This document shows, piece after piece, positions 51,512-60,232 of a DNA stretch of 64,000 bases (positions are counted from its first letter, which is position 1; each line of letters starts with the position of its first letter). This stretch comes from M0103 sp040386155. Its GTDB lineage: Bacteria; Bacteroidota; Bacteroidia; Flavobacteriales_D; Crocinitomicaceae. The notes under the pieces were generated by a model. That model saw nothing but the letters and a program-made list of their open reading frames with translations. It was not told the origin of the DNA and did no database searches. The position numbers were made by a program, and so were the translations under genes. The DNA lies in assembly GCA_040386155.1 (NCBI GenBank), contig JAZKFZ010000001.1, forward strand, positions 558,001 to 622,000, in the 5' to 3' direction.

Positions 51512-52579
51512 TTAGTTGGAATGTCTTGGTTGCACATTCTCCACAAATTTACAAACAATATCGTCAATCGCTTTCGAAATGATTGTATTTTCTTGGAAGG
51601 CAGCCGGTCTACCTGCATCTCCCGCTTCTCTGACAGATTGAACCAAGGGAATAGCTCCCAAAAAAGGCACATTCATTCCTTCTGCAAGGTTCTTAGCACC
51701 ATCTCTGCCAAAAATGTAGTATTTATTGTCAGGTAATTCTTCTGGAGTAAACCACGACATATTTTCAATGATTCCAGTAATTGGAACTTTAATGGAATCT
51801 AATTGAAACATGTTGATTCCTCTACGGGCATCTGCTAAAGCAACTTCTTGCGGAGTACTAACAATAATGACACCGTCTAGTGGCACTGTTTGCACCAATG
51901 ACAGGTGAATATCTCCTGTACCTGGGGGTAAATCTATCAGTAAGTAATCCAGTTCTCCCCAATTGGCATCCGTTAGCATTTGTGTAAGTGCTTTTGCAGC
52001 CATTGGACCTCTCCAAATTACAGCATTATCTTGATCTGTAAAAAATCCAATGGAAAGCATTTTAATGCCGTAATTTTCAACTGGATTGATCAAACTTTTA
52101 CCGTCCACGTCCGTCATCGTTGGTCGAGCTTCTACCAAATCAAACATAGTCGGCATCGAAGGTCCATAAATATCAGCGTCTACAACACCAACTTTGTATC
52201 CTTTTTTCACTAAGCCCCCAGCTAAATTAGCTGTAACAGTAGACTTACCCACTCCACCTTTTCCAGAAGCAATAGCAACAATGTGTTTTACATCAGGCAA
52301 TACTTTTCTTCGCGCATTTTTAGCTTCATTGGAAACAGGTACAACCGTACAATTAACAACTGTTTCACTACCAAAAACTCGTTTCAAGTTAAATTCTACT
52401 GCTTCCTGCATACGTTTACGTGCGTGCATTGCAGGGTTGTATGAATTAACTGTTAATGAGATTGTTGTACCATCAATTTCTAATTGATCTACTAAATTCT
52501 CTGAAACGATGTCTTTTTTTGTATCTGGTTCAAGAATACCTCCTAAAACTTCTAAAACACTTTCGCGATTGATTTCCAT
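51512..52579 (-). CDS. Mrp/ApbC P-loop Fe-S cluster carrier
   Basis: A 355-residue Mrp/Nbp35-type protein that carries clusters to apoproteins, using ATP. The N-terminal MIP18-like domain (residues 1-80) precedes the deviant Walker A IASGKGGVGKSTVTANLA (about 102-119), the Asp in VVDADIYGPSMPTMF, and LLIDLPPGTGDIHLSLVQ. The segment that in most homologues carries the cluster-bridging CPxC reads WFTPEELPDNKYYIFG here, with no Cys. A minus-strand TAATTTTA lies 4 nt before the ATG. Confidence 0.93.
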   Translation of the reverse strand: MEINRESVLEVLGGILEPDTKKDIVSENLVDQLEIDGTTISLTVNSYNPAMHARKRMQEAVEFNLKRVFGSETVVNCTVVPVSNEAKNARRKVLPDVKHIVAIASGKGGVGKSTVTANLAGGLVKKGYKVGVVDADIYGPSMPTMFDLVEARPTMTDVDGKSLINPVENYGIKMLSIGFFTDQDNAVIWRGPMAAKALTQMLTDANWGELDYLLIDLPPGTGDIHLSLVQTVPLDGVIIVSTPQEVALADARRGINMFQLDSIKVPITGIIENMSWFTPEELPDNKYYIFGRDGAKNLAEGMNVPFLGAIPLVQSVREAGDAGRPAAFQENTIISKAIDDIVCKFVENVQPRHSN

Positions 52580-52620
52580 GGTGTAAAATTACACATTGCA
52601 GATTACAAATAGCAAATATC

Positions 52621-52685
52621 AAAATACAAATTGACTGCCGAAGTGGAAATAAAATCTGCAATTTGCAAATTGTAATTTGTATTTT
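52621..52685. repeat. 12-bp inverted repeat in the mrp/hydrolase divergent gap
   Basis: AAAATACAAATT (52621-52632) is complementary to AATTTGTATTTT (52674-52685). In between are GCAA-rich strings (TGCAATTTGCAAATTG). Such short AT-rich repeats are frequent in the intergenic DNA of this phylum. It lies between divergent genes and could hold both promoters. Confidence 0.4.
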
Positions 52686-52691
52686 TAAAAA

Positions 52692-53546
52692 ATGAAGCTA
52701 CACGTTTTAAATACAGGAAATTTTAAGTTGGATGGAGGTGCAATGTTTGGAGTGGTTCCAAAAACGATTTGGCAAAAAACGAACCCTGCTGATTCCAATA
52801 ACATGTGTGATTGGGCAATGCGCTGCCTTTTAATTGAAGATGAAAACAAATTAATTTTGGTTGATACCGGTATCGGCGATAAACAATCTGAAAAATTCTT
52901 TTCACATTATTCCTTATCAGGGAATGATTCTTTACATGGAAATTTGAAGAAATTGGGTTTTTCAGCAAATGATATCACCGATGTGTTTTTGACTCATTTG
53001 CATTTTGATCATTGTGGCGGAGCAATTCAGAGGAAAGGGGAAACGGCATTTGAAGCGGTTTTTAAGAATGCAAACTATTGGTCGAATGATCGTCATTGGG
53101 AATGGGCAACAGTGCCTAATGCTCGTGAAAAAGCGTCTTTCCTAGCTGAAAATATTCTACCAATTAAGGAAAGCGGTCAGTTGAAAATGGTTGATCGAAT
53201 AGAAGACTTTACGAAGAATGCTTTTTTAGGGATGGACGTTACTTTTGTGGATGGACACACGGATAGCATGATGCTGCCACATATTCAGTACAAAGGAAAA
53301 ACAATCGTTTTTATGGCAGATTTGTTGCCAAGTGTTGGACATCTCCCACTACCTTATGTGATGGGCTATGATACGCGTCCTCTAATCACACTTGGTGAAA
53401 AGGAGAAGTTTTTACATCGTGCTGCAGACGAAGAGTTGGTGCTGTTTTTAGAACATGACAGCGTCAATGAATGTTGCACAGTTCAGCATACAGAAAAAGG
53501 AGTTCGTGTAAAGGAAACTTTTAAATTCAACGAACTTTTTGGATAG
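52692..53546 (+). CDS. Metallo-beta-lactamase-fold hydrolase
   Basis: A 284-residue cytoplasmic enzyme. The metal motif VFLTHLHFDHCGGA (residues about 98-111, HxHxDH) is intact, with the third His in VDGHTDSMMLP (about 195) and an Asp in IVFMADLLPS. A further histidine is in LFLEHDSVN near the end. The family is broad (lactonases, glyoxalase II-like enzymes, beta-lactamases), so the substrate is unknown. A box TATTTTTA (52680-52687) ends 4 nt before the ATG, so the mRNA may be leaderless. Confidence 0.9.
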   Translation: MKLHVLNTGNFKLDGGAMFGVVPKTIWQKTNPADSNNMCDWAMRCLLIEDENKLILVDTGIGDKQSEKFFSHYSLSGNDSLHGNLKKLGFSANDITDVFLTHLHFDHCGGAIQRKGETAFEAVFKNANYWSNDRHWEWATVPNAREKASFLAENILPIKESGQLKMVDRIEDFTKNAFLGMDVTFVDGHTDSMMLPHIQYKGKTIVFMADLLPSVGHLPLPYVMGYDTRPLITLGEKEKFLHRAADEELVLFLEHDSVNECCTVQHTEKGVRVKETFKFNELFG

Positions 53547-53597
53547 TATTTTAGAATTAATTCTTAACTTTTTCAACATTTTTCAATTTACATTACG

Positions 53598-54890
53598 ATG
53601 AAGAACTACTTTATTGAACTTTTCAAAGATAATAACACCGTAATCATTCCAGGATTTGGCGCGCTTTCATTGACTGATCGCGCAAAAGGGGAGTACATTT
53701 TCATGAGCTATTTAAAACACAATGACGGTTTGTTGAAAAATCACATTGCAAGTGTTGAGAATATAAGCCCAGATGAAGCCCAGGCAAAAATAGATGCGTT
53801 TGTTAGTGAAATGAATGAAAAATTGAGGTCTGGACAAAAGTGCGAGATTAGTGGTTTAGGAGTTCTTTTTCTCGATAAATCGGGTGATGTGGATTTTGAG
53901 GCAGTACGAAGTCAGCCAATTGCTGTAACTGATGCTACGGAAGACTCAGCAACCGATTTTGTTGGAAAGATAGAAGAAATCCCTGTTCAGGAGAAAGAGG
54001 TGGAGCCTGTTGTTGAACAAATTGAAGAAGAAATACCAGTAACTATTGAGGAAGAAGTGATTGAGGAAGACGTCCAAAATGAAGTTGTCAAGGAGAAAGA
54101 AAGTGCTGTAGTTGAACAATTGGAAAAGGAGGAGATTCTTGGAGAAGCGGCAATTCCTGTTGTTGCAATGGCAGGAGCAAAAGAAAAGCCAGCAACTGTT
54201 GAAGATGTCATTGAAAATGTGGATGCGCAGGTGTATACAGAACAGCAACAATGGGAAGATGATTTAGAAGTTCCACCTTTAGAAGCAAAAATTGAACGAC
54301 CGAAAAAGCCAATCATCGAAAAAGCGAAATTCGACAAGAAGAAGGGCGGTCTTGGGAAGACAATTGCTATTGCTGCTATTGCATTACTGGTGGTAGGTGC
54401 TGTGCCTACGTTTATCTACTTCGATGAGATCAAAGCGAAGCTTTTTGGTACTAGTGAAGGAGTGCTTGAAATTGCGGATGGCAAACAATTTGAGTTTGAA
54501 AATGAAGCAGAATCAACCGAAAATCATTACGAAGAATCAACTAAAGAAGAGGTGGATACCATAGTTCAGGAAGAAGCCCCAATGGAGGAGCCTGTGCAAA
54601 CTGAAATACAAAGCGAGCCAGCAACTGCCCCAAATCAAATGGAATCTAACATGAATAGCAGTGGGAATTACCAATTGATCGTTGGGTCTTTCCAAAATCA
54701 ACAATACGCTAATAATTTCGAAAAGAAAATGCGCGCTGAAGGAAACAGCAACGCAAGTGTTTTTGGTCCGGTTAGTGGATTTTACATGGTAAGTCTGGGC
54801 GCTTTCTCAACGCAACAAGAAGCGAAAAATGCTTTAGCAGAAAAAATTGGGAACTATCCAAAAATTTGGATCATGAAAAGCGGAAATTAA
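53598..54890 (+). CDS. Membrane-spanning HU-type plus SPOR-domain protein
   Basis: A 430-residue protein with three parts. Residues 1-105 form a CCDC81-like HU fold (VIIPGFGALSLTD, GLLKNHIAS, GQKCEISGLGVLF) that may bind DNA in the cytoplasm. An acidic linker (about 120-190) follows, rich in Glu and Val. A membrane helix is at about 252-276 (TIAIAAIALLVVGAVPTFIYF). The last 75 residues (about 356-428, YQLIVGSFQNQQYANNF, VSLGAFST) are a SPOR domain that binds denuded peptidoglycan. The order predicts a link from chromosome to cell wall, likely in division. The 3' end overlaps gap by 4 bp. Confidence 0.88.
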   Translation: MKNYFIELFKDNNTVIIPGFGALSLTDRAKGEYIFMSYLKHNDGLLKNHIASVENISPDEAQAKIDAFVSEMNEKLRSGQKCEISGLGVLFLDKSGDVDFEAVRSQPIAVTDATEDSATDFVGKIEEIPVQEKEVEPVVEQIEEEIPVTIEEEVIEEDVQNEVVKEKESAVVEQLEKEEILGEAAIPVVAMAGAKEKPATVEDVIENVDAQVYTEQQQWEDDLEVPPLEAKIERPKKPIIEKAKFDKKKGGLGKTIAIAAIALLVVGAVPTFIYFDEIKAKLFGTSEGVLEIADGKQFEFENEAESTENHYEESTKEEVDTIVQEEAPMEEPVQTEIQSEPATAPNQMESNMNSSGNYQLIVGSFQNQQYANNFEKKMRAEGNSNASVFGPVSGFYMVSLGAFSTQQEAKNALAEKIGNYPKIWIMKSGN

Positions 54891-55876
54891 ACCATCGCAG
54901 CCAATTCTAGTAAGCGATTTGAATACCCTGCTTCATTATCATACCACCCTGTTACTTTTACCATGTTGTTTATCACACTGGTCATTTCGGCGTCAAATAA
55001 GCAGCTATTTGAATTTCCAATTACATCTACGGATACAATTGGATCTTCAGTGTAAGCTAAAATTCCTTTTAAATAGGTTTCTGAAGCTTTTTTCATTGCC
55101 GCATTTATTTGTTCTACCGTAGGAGGATTTTTAACTACCAAGGTTAAATCTGTAAATGATCCATCTGGAACGGGCACACGAATTCCGCATCCCCCAATTT
55201 TATTTTCAAGCTCTGGAAAAATTTTAGTGATTGCTTTTGCAGCTCCTGTAGATGTTGGCACAATTGATACTGCTGCTGCTCGTGCCCTGCGCAAATCTTT
55301 GTGAGGCGCATCATGGAGGCGTTGATCTGATGTGTAACTATGAATGGTTGTGATGTAAGCGCTTTCAATTTCGCATATTTCACGCAAAACCATCACCATC
55401 GGTGCGGCATTATTAGTCGTACAACTTGCATTCGAGATGATTGCATCATTCGCTAGAAGCACTTCATTGTTTACTCCTAAGACAACTGTTGTGATGTCTT
55501 CACTTGATGCTGGTGAAGAGATAATCACTTTTTTTGCCCCTCCAGCCAAATGCTTTTCGGCTTTATCGCGTGTTAAAAATAGACCAGTAGACTCTACAAC
55601 CGTTTCAACACCATTTTCAGCCCATAGGATTTGAGCTGGGTCGCTGTGCTGCACAAACTTGATTATTTTTCCATTTTCAAAATGCAACTCATCACCTTTA
55701 ATCTCAAACTGCAATGGGAGCATACGATGAATTGAATCATACTTTAATAGGTGAGCAAGCGTCTTTATGTCTGCCAAATCATTAACAACAGCAACATTTA
55801 TTTTGTCTGAAAGCAAAGCGAGTCGTGTAAAATATCTTCCAATTCTTCCAAAGCCGTTAACACCGATATTTTTCAT
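54887..55876 (-). CDS. gap: Glyceraldehyde-3-phosphate dehydrogenase
   Basis: A 329-residue GAPDH of glycolysis and gluconeogenesis, converting glyceraldehyde 3-phosphate, NAD and phosphate to 1,3-bisphosphoglycerate in the cytoplasm. The NAD fold starts IGVNGFGRIGRYFTRLAL with Asp in VVNDLADI, which suits NAD. The catalytic Cys is in SNASCTTNN (near residue 149), the His in ITTIHSYTSDQ, and the C-terminal KVTGWYDNEAGYSNR closes the family pattern. A near-consensus box TACCTTTA (55894-55887) lies 10 nt before the ATG. Erythrose-4-phosphate dehydrogenase is a less likely alternative. Confidence 0.95.
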   Translation of the reverse strand: MKNIGVNGFGRIGRYFTRLALLSDKINVAVVNDLADIKTLAHLLKYDSIHRMLPLQFEIKGDELHFENGKIIKFVQHSDPAQILWAENGVETVVESTGLFLTRDKAEKHLAGGAKKVIISSPASSEDITTVVLGVNNEVLLANDAIISNASCTTNNAAPMVMVLREICEIESAYITTIHSYTSDQRLHDAPHKDLRRARAAAVSIVPTSTGAAKAITKIFPELENKIGGCGIRVPVPDGSFTDLTLVVKNPPTVEQINAAMKKASETYLKGILAYTEDPIVSVDVIGNSNSCLFDAEMTSVINNMVKVTGWYDNEAGYSNRLLELAAMV

Positions 55877-55886
55877 GTTTTTATTT

Positions 55887-55894
55887 TAAAGGTA
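55887..55894 (-). promoter_or_regulatory. -7-like box (TACCTTTA) for gap
   Basis: One base from TAnnTTTG, 10 nt before the gap ATG and abutting the terminator of the upstream gene. Confidence 0.3.
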
Positions 55895-55928
55895 CAAAAA
55901 AAGCGGTACTCTAAATGAATACCGCTTT
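55894..55928 (-). terminator. Terminator after the CUB/P-domain surface protein
   Basis: AAAGCGGTA (55900-55908) pairs with TACCGCTTT (55920-55928) around an 11-nt loop; on the minus strand the stem is followed by a T-run (55899-55894). It ends transcription from 55951-58884 before gap. Confidence 0.82.
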
Positions 55929-55950
55929 ATTTTCGGGTCAACTACTTAAA

Positions 55951-58884
55951 TTAATATTGCACTTGAACAAATCCTTGTTTCGTTGTTTCCATTCCGCCCC
56001 AGAAAGTGGCTTTGATGATATAAAAGTAAGTTCCTTCTTCAACAGGATTTCCATTTTCTGTTTTTCCATCCCATGAATAAGCGGGATCGATATAAGTTTT
56101 GATGGTATTTCCCCAACGATTCATTATGGTACATTCAAACTGATCAATTCCTTCATAGTCGATAAGAAAAACATTATTTCCAGCTGTAGAAGAAAGTGAT
56201 ATAATATTGGGAACTTGAATGTCACACAAGGTAAATCCGATTGTTGCAGTGTCAGAATATGAATAACACACATTTTCAACTGTAACGATATAATCTCCTG
56301 GTTGTGTTACTGCCAGAACTGGACCAACAGTGCCATTGTTCCAAATGTAAGAATCATTCATTGGGAACTGTGCTGCTTGAATCATAAACGTTGCGCCAAT
56401 ACAAACTGTCGTGTCGATTACAATTGTCCAAGGATAGTCGATGTAATTAATTGTTGAAGTAACTGTTACACCACATTCATTGTCTGTATATGATACTGTA
56501 TAAATACCAGGTTCGGATGAGTTGATGACAGGGAATTCACTGTTCACATTGCTTATGTGAATATTTGTGTCCACAGCAGACCAAACTCCTCCGTCAAATG
56601 ACTGAGTTCCAAAAACACCGTAAGTAAAGTAACAAGCGGTATCAGGAGGAAAAATAACTGGAGGTTGAATCATAGTTAAATTTGCATTTACACTATTATT
56701 ACATACTGCATCTGTAAAGGTGATAATGTAATTTCCTGAGGTAGTAGCATTTATGATAGGATTCAAAGTGGTTGCATTGGAACTAAATGATATATCTGGT
56801 GAAATATTAGACCAAGTACCTGAATCACCATGAGCAATTGTGCCCACAACTTGATAGGACAAATCACATAAACTCGTGTCGTCGAATATTTCGGGCAATG
56901 CAGGATAAGTTATATCAATGGTTAGTGGAGTGTTACAAGCATTGTCTGTGTAAGTTACTGGGTAAACACCTGGACTTGACGCATTAATTATTGGGTTGTT
57001 TATGTTTGCATTTGAGAAAGAAATTTGAGCTGCAGTTGATGACCAAACACCACCAGACACAGAATTTACACTTGCCCCTGCAGAATTGAATGTTAAATCA
57101 CATCCAAGAGTATCACCAAAAATGGTTGGTTGTGCTTGAACTTCAATAGTAATTGTTGTATCGTATTCACAGCCAAAATTATCTTCAACGTTAAATGTAT
57201 AGCTATGAGTTCCAACTGTGGAAGGGGAAACAACAATTGAAGTGTCACCCATTCCTGAAACAATGGATGGGTCTGCCGACCAATAGTCATTAACGATAGA
57301 AGTCTGGTAAGATCCCATTCCTGGAAAAAACGAAGCATCGAAATACAAGCCCCATTCGAAAATCCAACCATCATCTATTCCTAAATTATCCTGAACAACA
57401 ATTGTCCAATTTCCATTTACAGGACAACCTGCAAAATTCGCAAAAGTTGTTTCTGGTGTATAGACGTCACTTGGGTCAATTGAATTACCAGCCGATAGCG
57501 GCGGGTTGGGTGGGTTAGCAGGCACCGCAGCAACCGGAATTGTGTTGCCAAGATTTTGCGTCATGGATCCTGGTATAGTGTTAAATACAGTACTAAAACA
57601 ATATTCGAATCCAACACCAGCGCCACCGCCTCCTGAATCATCATATGGGTGACCTAAGAATGTTCCTCCTCCACTACTTCCTCCAGCAATAGCTCCAGGA
57701 TTGTATGAATTTACCAATGGAACAATTTGTCCAGTTGGGCACTGTAACCAAATTTCTAAATCGCCTAAGTAAGAGTGCTCCATTGTGATACACACCTGAT
57801 TGAGGTCTTGTGCATCATCAATTGTTGCTCCTGCAGGGAAACCTGAAATTGTAATTGGTGCTTGATAAACTTGACCAGAACCATCAGGTAAATACGTTAA
57901 ACCTGCATAATTTCCACCTAGGTTAAATGTTCCTGGAGGAACCATAACTCCAACGGTATCAGAAGCGGTTACACCTCCAACTAACTCCGTACTATCACCT
58001 AAGCAGATAATTGGATCAAGTGCTCCAGTGCCAGCAAAGATTGGCAATGTTGAAACGCGTACTTTACAGCGAATGTTAACGCCTTGAGGGAAAATATCTT
58101 CCATGTTAAGGTCAATTAAGTAACCTGCTCTTGCTGGTGGTGTAAACCAAATTGTGTCATTGTTAGGATAAAGACTCCCATCTGTAACTGTCCAATCAAA
58201 ATCAATATCAGAATTCACATCTTGAGAATATCCGTTACCAGTAGTTTGAAATGAATTTGGGAACACGCCAGACGCAACAATCATAACACTGTCGCCAAAA
58301 CACATGTCAATAAAACCGGTATCAACAGGGTTTATGACGTTGGGACCTGTACCGTTGATGAATGCTTGAAGGTGTGGTGTGAACGGTTGATTTGGATTTC
58401 CACATTGAACATTCGCTAACCAACCTGTGCCTTCATTGGCACCATCTGTGATAAATTTAACGGTCAAACAACCACTTGGATTGCTCCACGTAGCTTGATG
58501 TGTGAACCCCGTTGGATTTGTCGCTGAATTGTGAATACCAAGTAAAGGGTATGTGTCATCTGGACCATCATACACGTAGATAAAATCTGTTGCATCAACA
58601 TCAAATGTAAATCCAGCATTTATCGAAAACGAGATCGACATTTTTGTTCCAGTTGTTGGATCTGTGGCAGGACCTAGGTTTGGACAAAATGTTGTTGTTC
58701 CAGTAAAGTTAGGCGTATAATTTCCTGCGCCACCTTGATCTTGAAAATTGTTTGCTGCACCAAAAGTGTTACAACTAGCTTCACTTCCAATCGGATGACC
58801 TATATCTCCTACATTGATCATTTGAGCACCTGCAGTAAAAGATCCTACCGCAAAAAACAGTGCAATTAGTTGAGTTATTTTCAT
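55951..58884 (-). CDS. Large secreted protein with CUB, P-domain and type B sorting domain
   Basis: A 977-residue exported protein. Signal peptide (residues 1-20) is followed by a CUB-like domain (about 25-165, FIYVYDGPDDTYPLLG and CLTVKFITDGAN), a beta domain (about 170-270), and a proprotein-convertase P-domain (about 310-520, ICITMEHSYLG and GNWTIVVQDN). Then come four similar Ig-like segments (about 590-830, with VWSS/TWSN and the GVYPVTYTDN pattern), and a gliding-type C-terminus (MNRWGNTIKTY, EGTYFYIIKATF). The usual FTPNGDG motif is degenerate (PNIISLSSTAGNN). The role is likely adhesive or surface display. The stop of the upstream gene overlaps its start by 4 bp. Confidence 0.86.
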   Translation of the reverse strand: MKITQLIALFFAVGSFTAGAQMINVGDIGHPIGSEASCNTFGAANNFQDQGGAGNYTPNFTGTTTFCPNLGPATDPTTGTKMSISFSINAGFTFDVDATDFIYVYDGPDDTYPLLGIHNSATNPTGFTHQATWSNPSGCLTVKFITDGANEGTGWLANVQCGNPNQPFTPHLQAFINGTGPNVINPVDTGFIDMCFGDSVMIVASGVFPNSFQTTGNGYSQDVNSDIDFDWTVTDGSLYPNNDTIWFTPPARAGYLIDLNMEDIFPQGVNIRCKVRVSTLPIFAGTGALDPIICLGDSTELVGGVTASDTVGVMVPPGTFNLGGNYAGLTYLPDGSGQVYQAPITISGFPAGATIDDAQDLNQVCITMEHSYLGDLEIWLQCPTGQIVPLVNSYNPGAIAGGSSGGGTFLGHPYDDSGGGGAGVGFEYCFSTVFNTIPGSMTQNLGNTIPVAAVPANPPNPPLSAGNSIDPSDVYTPETTFANFAGCPVNGNWTIVVQDNLGIDDGWIFEWGLYFDASFFPGMGSYQTSIVNDYWSADPSIVSGMGDTSIVVSPSTVGTHSYTFNVEDNFGCEYDTTITIEVQAQPTIFGDTLGCDLTFNSAGASVNSVSGGVWSSTAAQISFSNANINNPIINASSPGVYPVTYTDNACNTPLTIDITYPALPEIFDDTSLCDLSYQVVGTIAHGDSGTWSNISPDISFSSNATTLNPIINATTSGNYIITFTDAVCNNSVNANLTMIQPPVIFPPDTACYFTYGVFGTQSFDGGVWSAVDTNIHISNVNSEFPVINSSEPGIYTVSYTDNECGVTVTSTINYIDYPWTIVIDTTVCIGATFMIQAAQFPMNDSYIWNNGTVGPVLAVTQPGDYIVTVENVCYSYSDTATIGFTLCDIQVPNIISLSSTAGNNVFLIDYEGIDQFECTIMNRWGNTIKTYIDPAYSWDGKTENGNPVEEGTYFYIIKATFWGGMETTKQGFVQVQY

Positions 58885-59258
58885 TTTTTTGTAGCGTTTT
58901 TACGTTCGAATTCTAAAACAATCATTGATTTCACAACCAGTAATTTATCAGAATTTGCAACTTTGAAATATTGATTTTGATTTTCAATTTTTAAACCTAA
59001 ATCCACGAAAGAAGGCACAGATGAACTGTTTTCAAGGGTAATTGTAGGTAAGTTGGAGTAATCTTTGGCACTACCAGCTGCAAAATAGCAAGCATTAGCA
59101 AGTGCATAATTTAGCACAGAAATTTTTTCAGGCTGATCTTGTTCCAGAGCCTGCAAATCATTTATTTCGTAGACTTTCAGTAATTCCTTGTCGAAACTCT
59201 GTGCCTGTGAAACTCCTGTAATAAGCAAGAGAAGGAGAGAAAAAGTTATTCTTTTCAT
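58881..59258 (-). CDS. Small exported protein of unknown function
   Basis: A 125-residue protein, unrecognised, with a signal peptide from the ATG at 59258 (MKRITFSLLLLLITGVSQAQ). The in-frame start at 59309 adds a polar stretch with no support. The remaining sequence is short and mixed. The 3' end shares 4 bp with the start of the large surface protein, so it is likely to act with it, for example as a chaperone or partner; this is context only. Confidence 0.75.
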   Translation of the reverse strand: MKRITFSLLLLLITGVSQAQSFDKELLKVYEINDLQALEQDQPEKISVLNYALANACYFAAGSAKDYSNLPTITLENSSSVPSFVDLGLKIENQNQYFKVANSDKLLVVKSMIVLEFERKNATKK

Positions 59259-59359
59259 GTTCTTATAAGTTGTTTTCTGTAGACAATGATTGTTAACAAA
59301 TAGTTGCATTTCGGGGAAAAAGTTTCCAAAATGGACAAGACAAAGTTAATAAGATAACT

Positions 59360-59367
59360 TAGCTTTG
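59360..59367 (+). promoter_or_regulatory. -7 box (TAGCTTTG) of the transketolase operon
   Basis: TAGCTTTG matches TAnnTTTG and ends 22 nt before the ATG at 59390. No -33 TTG is clear. Confidence 0.5.
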
Positions 59368-59389
59368 CAATGTCAATAAAAGTTCCATT

Positions 59390-60232
59390 ATGAATAGAAA
59401 TGAATTAGAAAGGATTGCATCGCAAGTTAGAAGAGATATTGTTAGAATGGTAGCAAATGTAAACTCTGGTCACCCAGGTGGGTCGCTGGGTTGCGCAGAT
59501 TTTTTAACCGTTTTGTATTTCGACGTTCTTCATCATAACGCGAGCAATTTTTCAATGGAAGGAAAAGGGGAAGATATTTTTTATCTATCGAACGGACATA
59601 TTTCACCAGTTTGGTATTCTGTTTTGGCAAGAAGCGGGTATTTTCCAGTGTCGGAATTAGGAACTTTTAGAAAATTATCGAGCCGTTTGCAAGGGCATCC
59701 ATCTACAGACAAAAAATTACCTGGTGTTAGAATGGCTTCTGGTAGTCTTGGGCAAGGTCTTTCTGTGGCATTAGGCAACGCCTTGCAAAAGAAATTGGAC
59801 GGAGATAAATCAATCGTATATACCTTGCACGGTGATGGCGAATTGCAAGAAGGGCAAATTTGGGAAGCAGCCATGTATGCTGCAGCCAATAAGGTAGATA
59901 ATGTTATTGCTACAATAGATTTTAACGGTCGACAAATTGACGGTGATGTTGATCAAGTTCTTTCCCTGGGAAATTTGGCACTAAAATGGCAAGCGTTTGG
60001 TTGGGAAGTGTTGGAAATGGATGGGCATTCTATCGATGATATCAAAAATACACTCGCGGAAGCTAAGACACTAACTGGAAATGCAAAACCAGTTGTGATC
60101 ATAATGAAAACTGAAATGGGACAAGGAGTTGATTTTATGATGGGTTCGCACAAATGGCATGGTGTGGCGCCAAATCCTGAACAACTTGTAAATGCGCTTT
60201 CTCAATTGGAAGAAACCTTAGGAGATTATTAA
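59390..60232 (+). CDS. Transketolase, N-terminal subunit
   Basis: A 280-residue protein that holds the thiamine-diphosphate-binding half of transketolase, the pentose phosphate pathway enzyme that transfers two-carbon units. Motifs are VNSGHPGGSLGCADFLTVLYF (residues about 24-44), MASGSLGQGLSVALG (about 115) and GDGELQEGQIWEAAMYA (about 148), with the metal-binding Asn-type site in IDFNGRQIDG. The length matches the split type in which the second half is a separate gene. The vWA gene starts in an overlapping TAATG, and the second half follows after that gene. Confidence 0.93.
   Translation: MNRNELERIASQVRRDIVRMVANVNSGHPGGSLGCADFLTVLYFDVLHHNASNFSMEGKGEDIFYLSNGHISPVWYSVLARSGYFPVSELGTFRKLSSRLQGHPSTDKKLPGVRMASGSLGQGLSVALGNALQKKLDGDKSIVYTLHGDGELQEGQIWEAAMYAAANKVDNVIATIDFNGRQIDGDVDQVLSLGNLALKWQAFGWEVLEMDGHSIDDIKNTLAEAKTLTGNAKPVVIIMKTEMGQGVDFMMGSHKWHGVAPNPEQLVNALSQLEETLGDY

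Noticed and set aside
51502..51672. Longer start for the NifU-like gene
   Set aside because: The extension lies over the Mrp coding region and shows no conserved sequence; the ATG at 51501 gives the normal short protein.
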